Part shown: positions 19,301 through 32,380 of the stretch, piece by piece
How the letters are laid out: each line of letters begins with the position of its first letter
Numbering within the stretch: the first letter of the stretch is position 1
Source: Prunella strophiata
Lineage: Eukaryota > Chordata > Aves > Passeriformes > Prunellidae
Direction of reading: 5' to 3'
Length of the DNA: 64,000 nucleotides
Assembly (NCBI GenBank): GCA_036583965.1
Contig: JAZBQD010000014.1
Location: 38,984,990 to 39,048,989 of the forward strand
Notes under the pieces: generated by a model
Database searches by the model: none
Told to the model about the DNA's origin: nothing
The model's input: the letters and a program-made list of their open reading frames with translations, nothing else
Made by a program: the position numbers and the translations under genes

Positions 19301-22300
19301 CAAATAGAGTAAATCTGTTTCTTAAGAATTGTCATATTTTTGGGCACACCACTAACTTTGATCTTCAATTATTTTATTTTTTAACAATTTTCAAGTGGTT
19401 TTTCTTGCCACTGTCTCCTGATTCCTTGCCTAGGGGAGCTGAGGTTGTTGAGTTCTGCTGTCAGTGCTGTGCATTTGCTGGCTCAAGTCCCGAGTCAGCT
19501 AAACATACAGATAGTTGCTTCAAAAGGGTAAACGATGGGATTCAAGATAATTTTGGTACTTAACTGCTCACGGTAGATAGCTTACTGCCTTGCAGGTCAC
19601 TCCTTAATGTCACAGGGAGTAAAGCCAGAGACAAAGAAAAATGAGGTTCAATGAAAACCAGGAACACAGAGGAGGAAATGTGCAGAAACAGGACTCCTGA
19701 CTTAAAAACTGTGAAGCAAAAAGAGCCACGAGCTGACCCCAAAGCTTCCTCTGCTCTTCTCTGTTGGGTTCACATGTTCACTCAGTGCCTATAATTGTGT
19801 CTCTGATCATGCCCAAAACTGTTGCAGACTGATAGTGCATCTTTAAGCACAGCTGGGAAATCAGAGCAGCATTCATTTAGTCCAGCTTTACTCTCTTTAT
19901 TTAGAGACTTTAATCAGAGCTGGATATCCTTAGCCACATTTTCCATCATGGGAGGAAATATTTTTTTTTGCTATTTCTGCATATACTAATCTGTTTTCTT
20001 CTACCTGCTTCTGTCCACTCACTACAAAGTGAAAGCTTTGGGTGAATTACATGGATTAGACCTTTAGCATAGCAAGGCCCAATATCTTTCTCCCAAATTT
20101 CCTCTTTTCCTCCCACACTCCCTCCCCAACCAATAGAACTCACAACCTCGTGGCTCAAGCCACAGGGTGACAGGAAGGAAGAACTTAGCTCCTTGCAAGC
20201 AGAATTTGTGCCTTGCATCAGCCTTGTAACTGTTTCATTTGTGGGGCAGGATCTGAGAAGACAAAACTGTTGAGATTTTGGGACGAAAGATGTAAGTAGC
20301 ATCCAACACACTAGAGAGCCTCTCTGTGAGTTGGTTGTGAGCAGACATCTCCTGTTAGGCCTGGATGTGGCACTTTCAGAGAGGAACAGAATTCAGAATA
20401 CATCTTGAAGTGGATGGAGATTGATTTTAGACAGCTTCCCATTCAACACACTTGAGCCTTCTGCAAAGCCACTTATTGCTCCCCATATAAGGAAACATTA
20501 GGTTTGAAAGTCTGTGGGTCTCTGCTGAAGTCTGTGATCTTGAAGCTTAATACTGAGCACTTCTCTCTTTTTTGTATTTATGTATTTTGCTGAGTGTTGC
20601 TCTGGGGGCTTAAATCTGTAACTTTTGCATATGTGCAGGTGTGTACAAATTCTCAGGAGTTCGAGAGAAGGAATGTAGTGTAGAGGAGAAAGGATGGCAC
20701 TACTGGGCTCTGAGGCTGCTGCTGAAATGAACTAGCAGGCCAGACCTAGCACATGTGCTTTTGCACTACTAAGGAGCACCAAAAAAAAAAAAGCTTTCAA
20801 ATTTTAAAGATGAAGGACAAGTTTGGCAACACCTTTGATGGAATCACCATTCTGGTGACCTCCCTACTGCAAGGATGTCAGGAACACCTCCTCTCACTGG
20901 GAGTCATCCTTCCTGCTCTGCCACATGTTGGCTTGGAGGGGCCAGGATTATCAGCAGCACAGCCAGATACAGTGGGGTGGCTGTTTATCCAGAGGTGAAT
21001 CAGAGTGCATGCACTGGGCCAGCATTGTCTGTGGAAGGGGTGCCCTGGGTATTGCTGATGCCTGAATGTATAGACCTACTTTGTAAGGTAAGTTTTTGTG
21101 TCTCTTCTTGACTGCAGATGCTGTATCTCTTCTTAGCTGTAGATGGTGAATGATGTTTTTCTGTAATTTCGTTTTCTGCTGCAGCTGCCATCCAGCCCTC
21201 TAAAGTAGAAATATATAAGCTACTTCTGTAAGTCACTAGGTGGAAGCATCTACCTTAATACTACTAGCAGAACTCCTTATTTAGAGAGGTAAGTTTTTCA
21301 GTTCCTCTCGTCTTTAATTTCCGCATCGCATTACACAAGGTCTCATTATGAGATGCTATTGATGGCAGTTGTTCTATTGTCTGGTTCAGCTAAGTACCTC
21401 AGCACAAGGCCATCCTGTGTCCTGATCTTGTAATGTTTAGAAATGCACTTTATTTTGGATAGTGACTAACACTTGCATGTTTGGGACTTCATTTGGTGAG
21501 ACATGCAAATATGTGTTTAAACTGAGCTCACAGGAGCAAATGCTTTAGTGGCTGAGCTGGGACTAAAAAAAACCTGACCTGCAAACACTTTCCACAAAAA
21601 TCCAGTATGAAGCCTTCTCAGAAGGGCTCCCTGGGCCCCTTCTTTCTGTATCAGTACATCCCATTTTCTCCACGCTGTGAATTCTCTTCTCCCTTTCCTC
21701 TCTCCATTCAGAATAATTGGCTGCCTTGGAGAGAAGTCAAGATGCCAGTCAGCTGTGTGTGACCTGGGCAGCCTGGAGGATGCTATTGTTATACTGGAAA
21801 ATGTTCCTCATTTGTGTATAGGTCTTCTGCAGCATCATACCTCTGAACTAGATAGCCACTTCTTCCTCCAGGTTTTGGTATCCTGATTCTTCTCCAAATC
21901 TGTTCTGGTCATTGAAATCTGGAATACTCACTCAAGCTCTGGAAATGACCAGCTGGAGGAGAGCAGTGGCATTAAGCAGAAAAGGAGACAAGTTGAGATG
22001 GGCCATCCAGCTGGATATTGCATTCTGACATGCCAGAGGCTAAGACTGCAGGCTGATTTCTAGGTTTCTCAGTTCCTAATTTACTTTACACAACAGTAGC
22101 AGGGCTAATTCAATTTAAACCATTTAATCTAACCTGGTAGATTTTGCAGGAAAGTGGATTAGCAAGTGCTGAAAGCACTGCTTTGCCAGCAAAGCTCCAT
22201 AGATGATAACCTCATGGAAAGAGACTGCAAACAACTGTCTGAGGTTGCCCTGGAAGTGTTTTACCCTTCTCAACCATGCCAACTCTGCAGCAGGCAAGCA

Positions 22301-23893
22301 AACCAGCTCGATCCTAATCCAGCTCTTCCTCCATTGGAGTGTTCTCCCACAAATGCCCGTTTTTATTGAGGTTGATACATGAATCGGGAAGAACTGAGTT
22401 TGGTTTTCATGCCACAGACTACAATGCTGAGAAATAAACAAAAAGAAATCTGTTTTTTACTTGTTAGCTGAGCAGTTTTGATTTGAAAATCGATGACAGA
22501 CGTCAAACATGGGACCCCACAATGAAATGTTTACAGTGCCATTTCAGAGAGGGACTCCACTTTGAAACTGAGTGGAAGTATGTGGGAAGTTTGCAGAGCA
22601 GGACGTGTAGGGGTAGAAAATTAAAGCATGATGGAGCCATCAGCATCCATAGTTTAAGGAAAGAAATGGTATTTATATTCCTCATGTTTCTTCTCAATTG
22701 ACAAGATGATCCCTTCCATTTGTGGTTATTGAGCTAGCTTTTGTCTTGATTCCCTGTATTTTCAATTTGCTGGCTTTGGCTTTGTGTTATTTTCCTTTAT
22801 AAACGGCACTAGCAAACTGGGGAGCTCTGCACGCTCAGTTGTGAAACAGAAAGAAGACAATTTCTTTATGTTTTTCTTCTGTTTGTTTTTCTTGTATGAA
22901 CATATGTTTCATGCAAATCAATGTATAATTTAGCACTGATTCTGTACCTTTATTTTGATTTGATGGAGAAATGCTTAACACTTGACACTCTTATTTCTAC
23001 TTAATTTTCTCATGCAACAGCTCATGCTGCTTTCCATAACATAAATGAAGAAGGCTAACTCTATAATTTAAGACTTGGAATGACTTTATTATTACAATCT
23101 GATTTGTTTACTCGTGGCAAACCCCAAATATTCTTCCAAAGAGGAAGTTACTCTGTTGTGCCTGCCATTAATATAAATATATATTATGCCATATGTTTTA
23201 TCTATATAGGGCATATTTGATTCCCAGTTCACTGTTTGTCACTAAGAATAGAGAAAACAAATACAAGACAACCTGCTTTTTATTTTGAAACTGTAAAAGT
23301 TATAAGTTGCAGTGAATTGGAAAAACTCAAGTAACTCTATGGGACAGAGTCATTCCAAAGCACTTCCACTGGCCATGGAATACAGAAACAAGACCATGAT
23401 GAGGACACTTTGTGGAGGAAACTGGCAGTAAATGAGATGTGAATCTCTTGTGCCTTCTGTTGGACCGAGCTCTCTTTGCAATTTGGGTTTATGTTTCAAG
23501 AGGCTGCATACAGAGGAGTGCAGAAAGCAATTCTGCTCTTGTACAACTGAACCTGCAAAGTTGCTTTTGTACCTTGGCATAGGGATTAACAGAAAGTACT
23601 GCACAAACTGGAGACAGCACCAGCTTGGGAACAGCCTGGGGGGAAGTGATGCTTATTCATGTAGTGGGGGACTCCTAGGGGATGGTTTAGGGGCCACACT
23701 GGCAGCATACACAGCATACATGAAGGGGGAAGATAGGAGCTGAAGAAAATGAGGAGAAGCCTTCCTGCGGGTCAGTAATATGAACTTGGCTGGCTGCTGT
23801 CCCTGGGGAAGTGGCAGAAACCTTGTTGTTTGGAGCATGTGAAACTAGTATAAACAAGACCATAATAAATGTTTGCTGGAGAACAGTCCTGTG
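16388..23893. other. Intergenic, no gene recognised
   Basis: AT-rich immediately after the minisatellite (16.4-18.6 kb), then average composition. It contains the polypyrimidine tract at 17965-18028. Open frames are short (at most 121 codons), overlap on both strands and match nothing I know. I see no splice-flanked conserved exon and no clear mobile element. Confidence 0.55.
17965..18028. repeat. 64-bp polypyrimidine tract
   Basis: An uninterrupted run of T and C on the + strand, mostly T in runs of 5-16 broken by CC or a single C. It resembles a degenerate poly-T and could form a triplex. Confidence 0.95.
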
Positions 23894-23955
23894 CTGGCAG
23901 GGAGTGCTGGGTGACTTAATGGGTCTTTTCCATCTGTAGAGTCTATGAATAACAA
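23894..23955 (+). mobile_element. Old CR1-like LINE 3'-end relic
   Basis: The sequence CTGGGTGACTTAATGGGTC followed by TTTTCCATCT and TAGAGTCTATGAAT resembles a diverged CR1 3' terminus on the + strand, with the TCTATGA-type end. Short and worn, so the call is tentative. Confidence 0.45.
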
Positions 23956-23965
23956 CAGATGATGC

Positions 23966-24003
23966 AAAAAAGAAAAAAAAAAAAAAGAAAAGAAAAAAAA
24001 AAA
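23966..24003. repeat. A-rich purine tract
   Basis: 38 bp of A with a few single G, close downstream of the CR1-like relic. Confidence 0.9.
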
Positions 24004-24308
24004 GGTGTGAAACTTATGCAGGCATTTTTCAGCAAGCAAATCTCCTTCCTAAACAGAAAAAGCAATCTGAAATCACCCAAAGACATTTGTTGAGCCTTAT
24101 CCAAGTCTGTTTTTACAAAATGTGTTGATATTCAGCTGCCAGGAGAAATCTTGGGCTGATTGACATCCAGTAAAATCCTACTACTAGCTTCAGCAGGGCC
24201 AGGTTGGAGTAATTGGGAACCAGAGTTTGGTTCATTTGATCGATCAGAACTGAGAAATGATAACCCCCACTCAAAACAGTTTAACTAATTTTTCATCCTC
24301 ACAAACAG

Positions 24309-24389
24309 ACAAACAAAAAACCAACCAACCAAAAAACCAAAAAAAACCCCAAAAAACAAAACAAAACAAACCAAACCCCAAAAAACCAA
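24309..24389. repeat. A/C-only low-complexity tract
   Basis: About 80 bp containing only A and C on the + strand, built from CAAA, CCAACC and AAAACCCC-type words; the minus strand is therefore T/G-only. An expanded, decayed simple repeat. The minus-strand open frame across it, rich in Phe, Val and Gly, is an artefact. Confidence 0.9.
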
Positions 24390-26009
24390 GACAAGAAAGA
24401 AGAAAAAACATCTAGCAAAACAGTAGATAAAATCATTGCACTTCCAGTCTCCCTCTTCCCTTCTCACAAAGCTGCCTCTCCCCCTCACCATTCCAGTAAT
24501 CCTGCAGGGCTGCTGTATTTGGTTTGCTTGTTTTGTTTGGATTGGAAAATACCCACTAGATGTAGCTCAAAAATTGTGGCAGAAAATCTAGAAAGTGAAA
24601 CAAGACAAATATATAAGAAAGATGAGTGGTCTGCTTTCATTATTTTTCCTTCATTTTCAGATGGAGCAGATGTTGTCTGTTCTCAGCTTTTCCCAGTCGA
24701 CACTCTTGCTCAGACTTTTTACTACTGTGCTTTGAGGATGCTCTGCCCTTGCTGGCCTTTCACCTCTGGCTACCTTTCCTTCTGCAGTGATGCTTCTGAG
24801 GTTTGGGAACATAAGGATGATGGAGTAGAGAAATGAGAGGACAACTGAAGTGAGGATGGAGGCTCGTACCTCTGTGGAGGACCAGCTGGGTGAAGAGGGG
24901 GATGGAGAAGCAGCAGTTTCTTCTGCTGCATCTGAATTACCACAGCTCAAGGAGGCTCTGTGGCTTCCCAGCAACTTTTGCTGCCCATTTCTGCCACCAG
25001 CACTCGGTGGCCTGGCCTCACACACCTCCTCAAATCTCCCTTTCTGAGGAATTTCTGTGATCCCAGGCTGCCCACCCCCCAGGTCCCCTTCACCCATGGG
25101 CAGGAAGAGGGGAGTGGTCCCAGCCTCCAGCCCCGCTGTGTTTGTTGGGGCTGCACAATCCCAGGATGTTTCAAGAAAGCACAATAAAAATTAGAGCAGT
25201 GCTGTGCCACAATGTCTTTGATTCATGCTCAGTAACCACATGAGAGGACTGCATGCTTATAAAATGAAACTGTTTCAGCATTAAGAGAAATATTTATGAA
25301 GATCCTGCCAGCACAGCTGACCTGCAAGACTGATTTCCTGATGTCTCCTCTTTGCAGCAGCCTTCCTTTTTCTGCCAGGTTGTTGCATCTTTCTTTTGTC
25401 AGTGTTTGTTTTGTTGTGTCATTCAGGGGGGCAGAAAGGATGAGTGTGTGTGTCCCCACTGCCTCACCCTGGCAGCCCCTCGGTGTGCAGTGATCTCAGT
25501 ACTCCTTTGCTCTGACTGCTGGGTTTTGTGTCTTTCCAACTGCTCCCATGACCTGCCCTCCTTGAGGGTTGTGCTTTGGTTTTTCAGTCTGTCAGAGCCT
25601 GTGCCTGGCATCTCCTGACAGTTCTGCAAGGGCAGGCTGTGGTGGGCTCGACACCTCTTCCCTACCACGCTCTTCCCTCACCCTTAGGCTTTTGAATTGG
25701 TTATGATCAGCTTTGCTTTGATTAACTCCACTGGCTTTTAGGGTGCCTTGGAGAAGATGCCTTGTGGGCTCAGATTCTCATTTGGGGTAGCAGTTATGTT
25801 ATATCCTTGGCAATGCCCAGGTATGTCATATCATACAAAATGTTTCATAATTTCCATCTCACAGTGCTTGTCTGAATGCCCTCCAGGGACCTCCCCTATC
25901 CTTCCTCCACAGAGAAATGGAGGAAATATTCCTGGTGATCAGGGACTGCTCTTCCAGCCTTTTCCCATGGCTGGTTTGGGATTGCATGGTGTAGTGGGCA
26001 TTCCCATAA

Positions 26010-26041
26010 CTGTTGGTCACTGTATGCACAGTGACCAACAG
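26010..26041. repeat. Perfect palindrome, 14-bp arms, 4-nt loop
   Basis: CTGTTGGTCACTGT (26010-26023), spacer ATGC, then its exact reverse complement (26028-26041). A DNA or RNA hairpin of 14 perfect pairs is expected. Confidence 0.95.
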
Positions 26042-26085
26042 CTTCTCACTGTGCTGTGAGAAAACTTCTCACTGTGCTGTGAGAA
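26042..26085. repeat. Tandem duplication of a 21-bp hairpin-forming unit
   Basis: CTTCTCACTGTGCTGTGAGAA occurs at 26042-26062 and again, identically, at 26065-26085 (period 23). Each copy is itself an inverted repeat, TTCTCAC...GTGAGAA with a 6-nt loop, and the pair follows the 14-bp palindrome without a gap. Confidence 0.93.
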
Positions 26086-29000
26086 CTCCCTGTCACACCT
26101 GGTGAGCAGACTCACTTTGAGGTTAACTTCAGAGTGGTTCTTTCTTTGTCCAGAAGTTTTTAGCATTTTTCCCCCAGCCCACACTGTTATTGCCTTTTCT
26201 TCCTGGCTGTCACACTGTGTCCTTGCCCCATCATCTCAGACTTTTCTTTGCCCATGCAGCTACTTCCTCAGCACTTGAAGTCTCACATCCTTGCCCTTCA
26301 GAGAGAGCCAAGTACAAATTTTGTAAATTTCACATGTGGCTTTAGGCATCTGAGCTTTAGAATATAGAGATTTTCATTGATGCCTGTCCTGGATTATACT
26401 ATGTATTTTAAAAAACCTCTGGGCTCTTTCAAGGAAGCAGAAATTAGGGTCCTGAGCATCACATTTTCCTCTAAGCTTACTCTAAAATGTTTGAGCCCAT
26501 CCACGAGGGTGCAGAAGGAGAAGTGTTCATTGCAGAAGAGTGCATATGTATGTGTGCATATGCATATAGACATGTATATGTGTGTATGTGGGCTCCTTGT
26601 GTTAGATCAGGTACCAGCAATCCCCATTACAGTGAATAAACGTGCACTGCTTGATTTTTTGGAAGTGCTATGGTTTCATTTAGCACTATGGTTGCTCACA
26701 GCAGGGGCATTTTTTTGTTGTGTTTTTGACAACAGGTAGAGGTTACAATAGTTTGGACATGAGGGCACGAATAGGAAATTTTGGACTGGAGGCTAGGAAA
26801 GCATTTGCCAATAATTGTTCTAAACCATAGAAATAATAATAATAGTAAATGGCTAATATGTTCAAATCTAAGCAGCATGAGGATTCAGCAAGCTATAGGA
26901 AGTAAATGAGTAGTAGTAGTGGTGTAGGTTGGTGGACAAGGACTGTCTCTAATTTTGCAGTGAGAGAATGCAAACAGTATTCAGTGTCTTAAAAAGTGAA
27001 ACATTTTAAAACTTTTTAAAAGAATGAATGCTGCAATTATCCCACTTGTGACTAGTCGTGTACAATCTGAAGAGATCTGTTGGGACCCAAAGCATTTCAA
27101 AGCTGAGTGCCATAATTAGATGTGTGCAGCACTGTCTAGTAAAGGGGTCTGATTGCCAAGCAATGTTTTGAGTTATAACAAGACAAAGACTCAATCATGA
27201 GGAGCCACCAAAGGGAAGATGCATAATATTTGCCTTATGCAGCTTTCAGGATATAGTAATGACAGCTCTGGAGCTTCGCCCTGCAAAGCATCATGCTGCA
27301 CACTGCTCGCTTCTCTAACCCCACCAGCAAAGCTTTGAGTGGCACTGCTGGGGCCAAGTTTCACCCCTTGCCTTTAGTCTTAGGGTGCTGCTAACGGCAG
27401 TAACACACAGGCCAAAAGTACAGGCAATACTTTCTGCAAAATAAAATGATGGCCCTCTTGCAAGAGGCCTCAGAAGCCCAGAAAAAATCACTGTCTGTGG
27501 CATTTTATGGCTTCTGCGCGATGGAAGCCACACACATCTTTTGCTGACTTGTGGCCCAAGAGATTATGGTTTGCAATGTTAAATCATTGACAGTAATACA
27601 CATTGAACAATCATTTTTTTATCAGGATGTTGAATGGTGGCGGTTAACAAATTGATCAGGGAACAGGGGTACAAACATGTGCCTTTATAGCTTATGGCAT
27701 GGGTAAAACCCTTATTTTCTCCACTTTGTTAGTGTGTATGTTTTAAAAGGAACAGGTTAAATGTTCATCATTTTTCTTGTTGTTTTTCTTCTTGTCCAAG
27801 ATCTCAGCAACAAAACAGTAGGGAACTCCCATTACACATTTCAGCTCAAAAAATATTCCTTTCTTCTCTCTGTAAAATGCACAGGTCTAGTGATCCAAGT
27901 TAAACATTACTGGAATTTACCCATGACTCAGAAAAAATATTAATTTTGAACCCACATATTTTTCTTCTGGTAGGGTATAAAAGTTTAAAATAAGTACACC
28001 CTCCAGACAATCTGTAAATGGTAGAATGCAATGGATGAGACAAAGAAAGAAAAACAAAACAACATGCACATATAACAACAGAGCAGCAGCAATGTTGGGT
28101 GGTATGAACTTTTTTGGTATGATGGCAGGAACCAGAGTTTTTTCCCGCATTTTTGTTGTCTGGTTAAAAGGGAACAGAAGACTGGCATCATGCCACTGAG
28201 CTGGGTCAGAAGATTTCTGTCCCATACAAATCCATAACTGGGGTTACTTCTTGGTGGGAAGCACAGGGATTGTTCAGAATATTAGCATGGCATTTCTGAA
28301 CTCCCCCATCCCTCACTCCCTCCCTGCGCGGGAGATACCACACTGCTGTTTGTCTGAAGTCTAAAGGCTGCCACAGCCATCTTTTTCGAATTAAAATGGC
28401 AATGTAAATTTTGTAAATGTTAGTTCTCCTAATTGGCAGTGGTTTGTATAATTAAAATAAAATCACTAATACTTTCTCTTGTTTTTTTTTATTATCACTG
28501 AAGTTCATTTTTCAGTAACTCAGACAATGTCTTCATTTTTATGAAGACCCATACTGACCTCTAAATATCTGATTTTTTTCAGTGAATGTTTATGCCCATC
28601 TGGTTTGAATTTAGCATTCTTATGAGTCATTCCACTTTGATAGGAACACTCTGCTATAGAAAACTTCTTTTAATATTTTAAAGTTTTAAATCAAACACTG
28701 CATACTGCATTACCTAAGCCCCCCTACAATTATGGAAATCAACGGGTTCATTTTCTTCCTTGGACATTGCATTTGCTCTCTTTGTGAATTAAATGATTTT
28801 CATGCTAGAAGGGTCTATAATGCACATGTGTTCAAGTGTTTTACCATCTTTTGTTGCCACATCCTTTCCCAGACTTAATAACAGCTTTTTTGGAAACAGC
28901 CTCAGTAGAGGAAGGATGAGTGATTCTATAGGAAATAAGGATGCTCAGCACTTCCTTACATCTGACATTTAACCCAAGCAAAAGTGCTATATTTGTTTTA

Positions 29001-30810
29001 CTATCAACACTGATTTTATTACTTCTTATGTTCTTACTACACGCATTTCCTGATGTTAAAGATGTAACCAATTCTTTTGGGTTATTTCTTTTCATGCAGT
29101 GAAGAGCTTAAATAGGTTTTTTAAGAAACTCCAAGTGAATTGCAAAGGAAAGGGAGGGAAAAAAGTTCAAAGCAAGCTATTAAATGTATGGTGGAGTGGA
29201 AACCATTCTATTTCAAAATGAAATCTCAATTTGCCAGTATGTTTTGCTGAGCTATAACTGAATCATCACATAAAATAGAATGGGTCAGTTCCAACTGGAA
29301 AAAAATTGAATATTTGAAAGAATTGTTTGTTTGCACTTAGTACGTTCTAACAAGTTAAGGCTCCACTTCCTTTCTTAACTACTTAAATTCATTTTAGCTC
29401 TTAAATACATACAAAGTACAATTTAAACATTGATGTTTTTTTCTGAGACCCCCAACTAGAAGAGAATAGTTTCTGAGCAAATATAGGCGAATTGCTTTAA
29501 ACCAGATGAAAATTAGAGTACTTTATTATATTATAATATGGAAAAATGTAAGAAGTTGGGTTTTTTCCATAAACACAAACTATTTAAGCTCTCACTTAGT
29601 TTAAGCAAATTCTTAGCAAATTTAGAACAACTTCCCACATACTTACAAATTAGACTGACACTACTTTCCCAGTTTATAGCCTATAATATCCTTCTTCAAA
29701 GCCTCTGACTTTTCTCTCTTTTCCACCAGGGTAAATTTGGATTCAAGTAAACAAAGAGGGCACCTAATTTTTAGATGATCTTCAGCAGAAAATGCAGAAC
29801 CCCACCATGAGGATGGAGCTTCATGAGAACCCAAAATGATCATACTTTACACTCTTATGCTAGGGTATATTTTTTGTTGACCAGGGCAGCAGAGCAGGTA
29901 ATGTGCTTTAAGCAAGATCTGCTCACTGGAACAAAGCAAGTTTGCCATTGCTATGCAGACCCATAATAGTGTCTGGTTTATTTTGGTTGCATTTTAGGTA
30001 AGGTAAAAAAAAAAGGACAGGCCCATTAATAGAGGCTAAAATGTAGTCCCTTCATTTCCATCATTCCTAAGCAGCCTGTAATATGAAGAATGCTTTTGTA
30101 GTTCACGTTAGTCACATGATCATGATGGAATAATGAAAGAAGAAAGGATTTATTTTTAAGTACAGTTCAGAGGTGTAGTGTTGTCAGACTAATGTCAGAA
30201 TACCACACTTTTAAAAAACACTTAACCTTCATCAGTCAGACAGATAAATACTAAAGATACTAAAGTCCCTTTCTAATCCATTGAGGATGCTGTGTTTTTT
30301 CTTATCTTTCCTTTTTTTTTCTTCTGTAGATCAGATAATGGAAAACTTTAGCCTTGTTAAGAAATCTGGGGATGGTATATTATAGAATTATAATTTTGCC
30401 AATTTTCAATAATTTTTCACCAATTGCTGAACTTTGTTTTCTCCATTTGAAAAGACAAAAAGGAAAATACCTTCACTCATTTGCTCAGTATATGTATAGA
30501 GTGGTGACTGTTCATTTTCACAGGAAGAGTTCAAACATGTGATGGACATAAGAAACATTCATCACATAGTTGTATGTACACAGGCTCTCTTCCATTTCAC
30601 TTGTAAAGGTTAAAAACATTTTGCATTAAACACTTTGATGGTCTGACATTATTTTTAACAGCATTATGCAGGTAGTCTGTTCCTTTTGGGCATACCAAGT
30701 ACACTACAGTACCATTCACAGCTAGCAAAGCACAGAAAGGCATCCCCACAGCAAATCATTCTATTGTTGACTTTTTATTTAATAACCTGTTTTTAAAGGT
30801 AGAAACAGGA

Positions 30811-30895
30811 CAGGCTTGCAGGTAAGGCACTGATCTGAACTGCCAAAGACTGGGCTCAGTTCCTGATTCTGCTACAAGATTCCTCTGTGACATGG
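30811..30895 (+). mobile_element. MIR-like SINE relic
   Basis: The order of words (GGTAAGGCACTGA, GGGCTCAGTTCCTGATTCTG, then TCCTCTGTGACATGG) follows the core region of MIR-type SINEs, old elements shared across amniotes. Strongly diverged; call based on remembered consensus. Confidence 0.4.
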
Positions 30896-31448
30896 AACAT
30901 GCTGTTTGGGATACAGGTACACCCTGCAGCAGGCTGAGTCTGACAACAAACCCCTCTTGCATTGACACTGCATGGGTGCAATGCCATGCTCAGGTGCTTG
31001 GCTCTACTCAAACTGGAGGGAAAGGTGAGCCTCTTGCTACTATGGATGGTGATGTAAATATGCCCTGGCCCAGCATATAGGGGTGTTATCCCAGCTGCCT
31101 TCATGGTGATAGCAGATAGCCAGCTCTATCTGGGAGGCAGCTAAGAGATCTTTTCCAAATGTGTCCCAAGTACTTCCCATAAAAGCAAATAGGATTCCTA
31201 GGTTGCTGCCCAAACTGTCCTTACAGCTCTAAGTGCATATTGCAGGAAGGCACAGGTACCTGCACCCCAAGCTGAGGGAGCTGTGGTCCTCACTCAACTC
31301 ACCAGGTTTTGGGATACTAACAGGCTGGGCAGAGGTTACACTATAAAATTTGGTTGAAATTGGCCAGAAGTTGTTTCTTGGGAAACGGGCAGACAGATAG
31401 ATGGATACTGTGATTGCATAAACCTAGTTTCCTAAGGAAACTGGATCA

Positions 31449-31503
31449 AGAAATGAGGATGATAGCACCTCCCTACCATATAAGGATGTTGTGAGAATAA
31501 AAG
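31449..31503 (+). mobile_element. MIR-like SINE 3'-half relic
   Basis: AAATGAGGATGATAGCACC followed by TACCATATAAGGATGTTGTG and AGAATAAAAG matches the MIR 3' half as I remember it (AAATGGGGATAATA..., ...GGTTGTTGTGAGGATTAAA). Short fragment on the + strand. Confidence 0.55.
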
Positions 31504-32362
31504 CTTTTCTGATGGTGAGCTGCTCAGGTGTTTCAGGGCTGAAGAAAATACAAATTCCTAGACAACTATATTAATTTTGGCATTTTTCCTTCTGCTTTGA
31601 AGTTGTGTACTGCAAATGGTTACTCATGGGCATATCTTTTGAGCCAGTAACTCTGCTAATACAAACTGCATTTGAAGTATCAGCAACTAATGAAGTGGAA
31701 AGAGATTCAGATTTTGTCTGCTGAACTGCTGTGTGTGTGTGTATGTGGCAAAATACGAGAATTCCTACTTACTTTTCCATAGAACCTATTTAGAGTACAG
31801 CACTACTCCCTTTCTCCAGAAAGTTCATCAACTGAAAGCAACCAAATATACCTTTCATATTTCGAATTGTAGTGTGTTTCCTTGCCTTGAATTTGAAAAA
31901 AAAAATTGTGTGTAATAATGGGCAAATCTTTGCAGTTCAAAAGAGAAGCAGATGCAAGCCTTAGCTGCACAAAGCATTGGTCTTTCTGAGCAGAAAGGTA
32001 AGCAGCAGTAAATCGTTAAAGCTCAGGTTCGTGAGGAGTCCAAGCACCTCCAACAGAAATCAGGAAGAGTTTTGGAAGGCATTCTAAGGCTGAGAGCCTA
32101 AAATCTTCCACTCCTTCACAGCCTGCTGCTGCAGGGGATGAAACTCTGGAAGCTCTTCAATTTTCCATTTCCAAACCCTGGGCAGGGGTAGCTCAGCTCC
32201 CTGATCACAGGGCAGGTGGCCTCTGAGAGGCCTGGGCATGCTGGCGTCGGCCTTGGGCTGAAGGTCTGCTGGGACCTTTGCAGGAGACATTTCTCCTTGC
32301 CATATTGTGCCTAAAAAACCCAGGTTGCTCACTAACCCAGCAACAGCTCTTTTAATGCATAA

Positions 32363-32380
32363 CAGCAGCAGCAGCAGCAG
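32363..32380. repeat. (CAG)6 trinucleotide repeat
   Basis: Six perfect CAG units on the + strand in non-coding sequence. Confidence 0.95.

Larger units (their letters stand above)
24390..30810. other. Intergenic, no gene recognised
   Basis: Mixed composition, less AT-rich at 24.6-26.3 kb. A minus-strand open frame of 175 codons (24657-25184) and a few of about 100 codons have no recognisable domain or splice context. Notable structure is the hairpin cluster at 26010-26085 and a TG/CATATG-rich stretch near 26545-26590. Confidence 0.55.

Noticed and set aside
24285..24491. Minus-strand frame rich in Phe/Val/Gly resembling a membrane protein
   Set aside because: It is the translation of an A/C-only simple tract; the hydrophobic run is an artefact.
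24657..25184. 175-codon minus-strand open frame
   Set aside because: Low-complexity Ser/Pro/Gly composition from moderately GC-rich DNA, overlapping frames on the other strand, no domain and no conserved splice signals.
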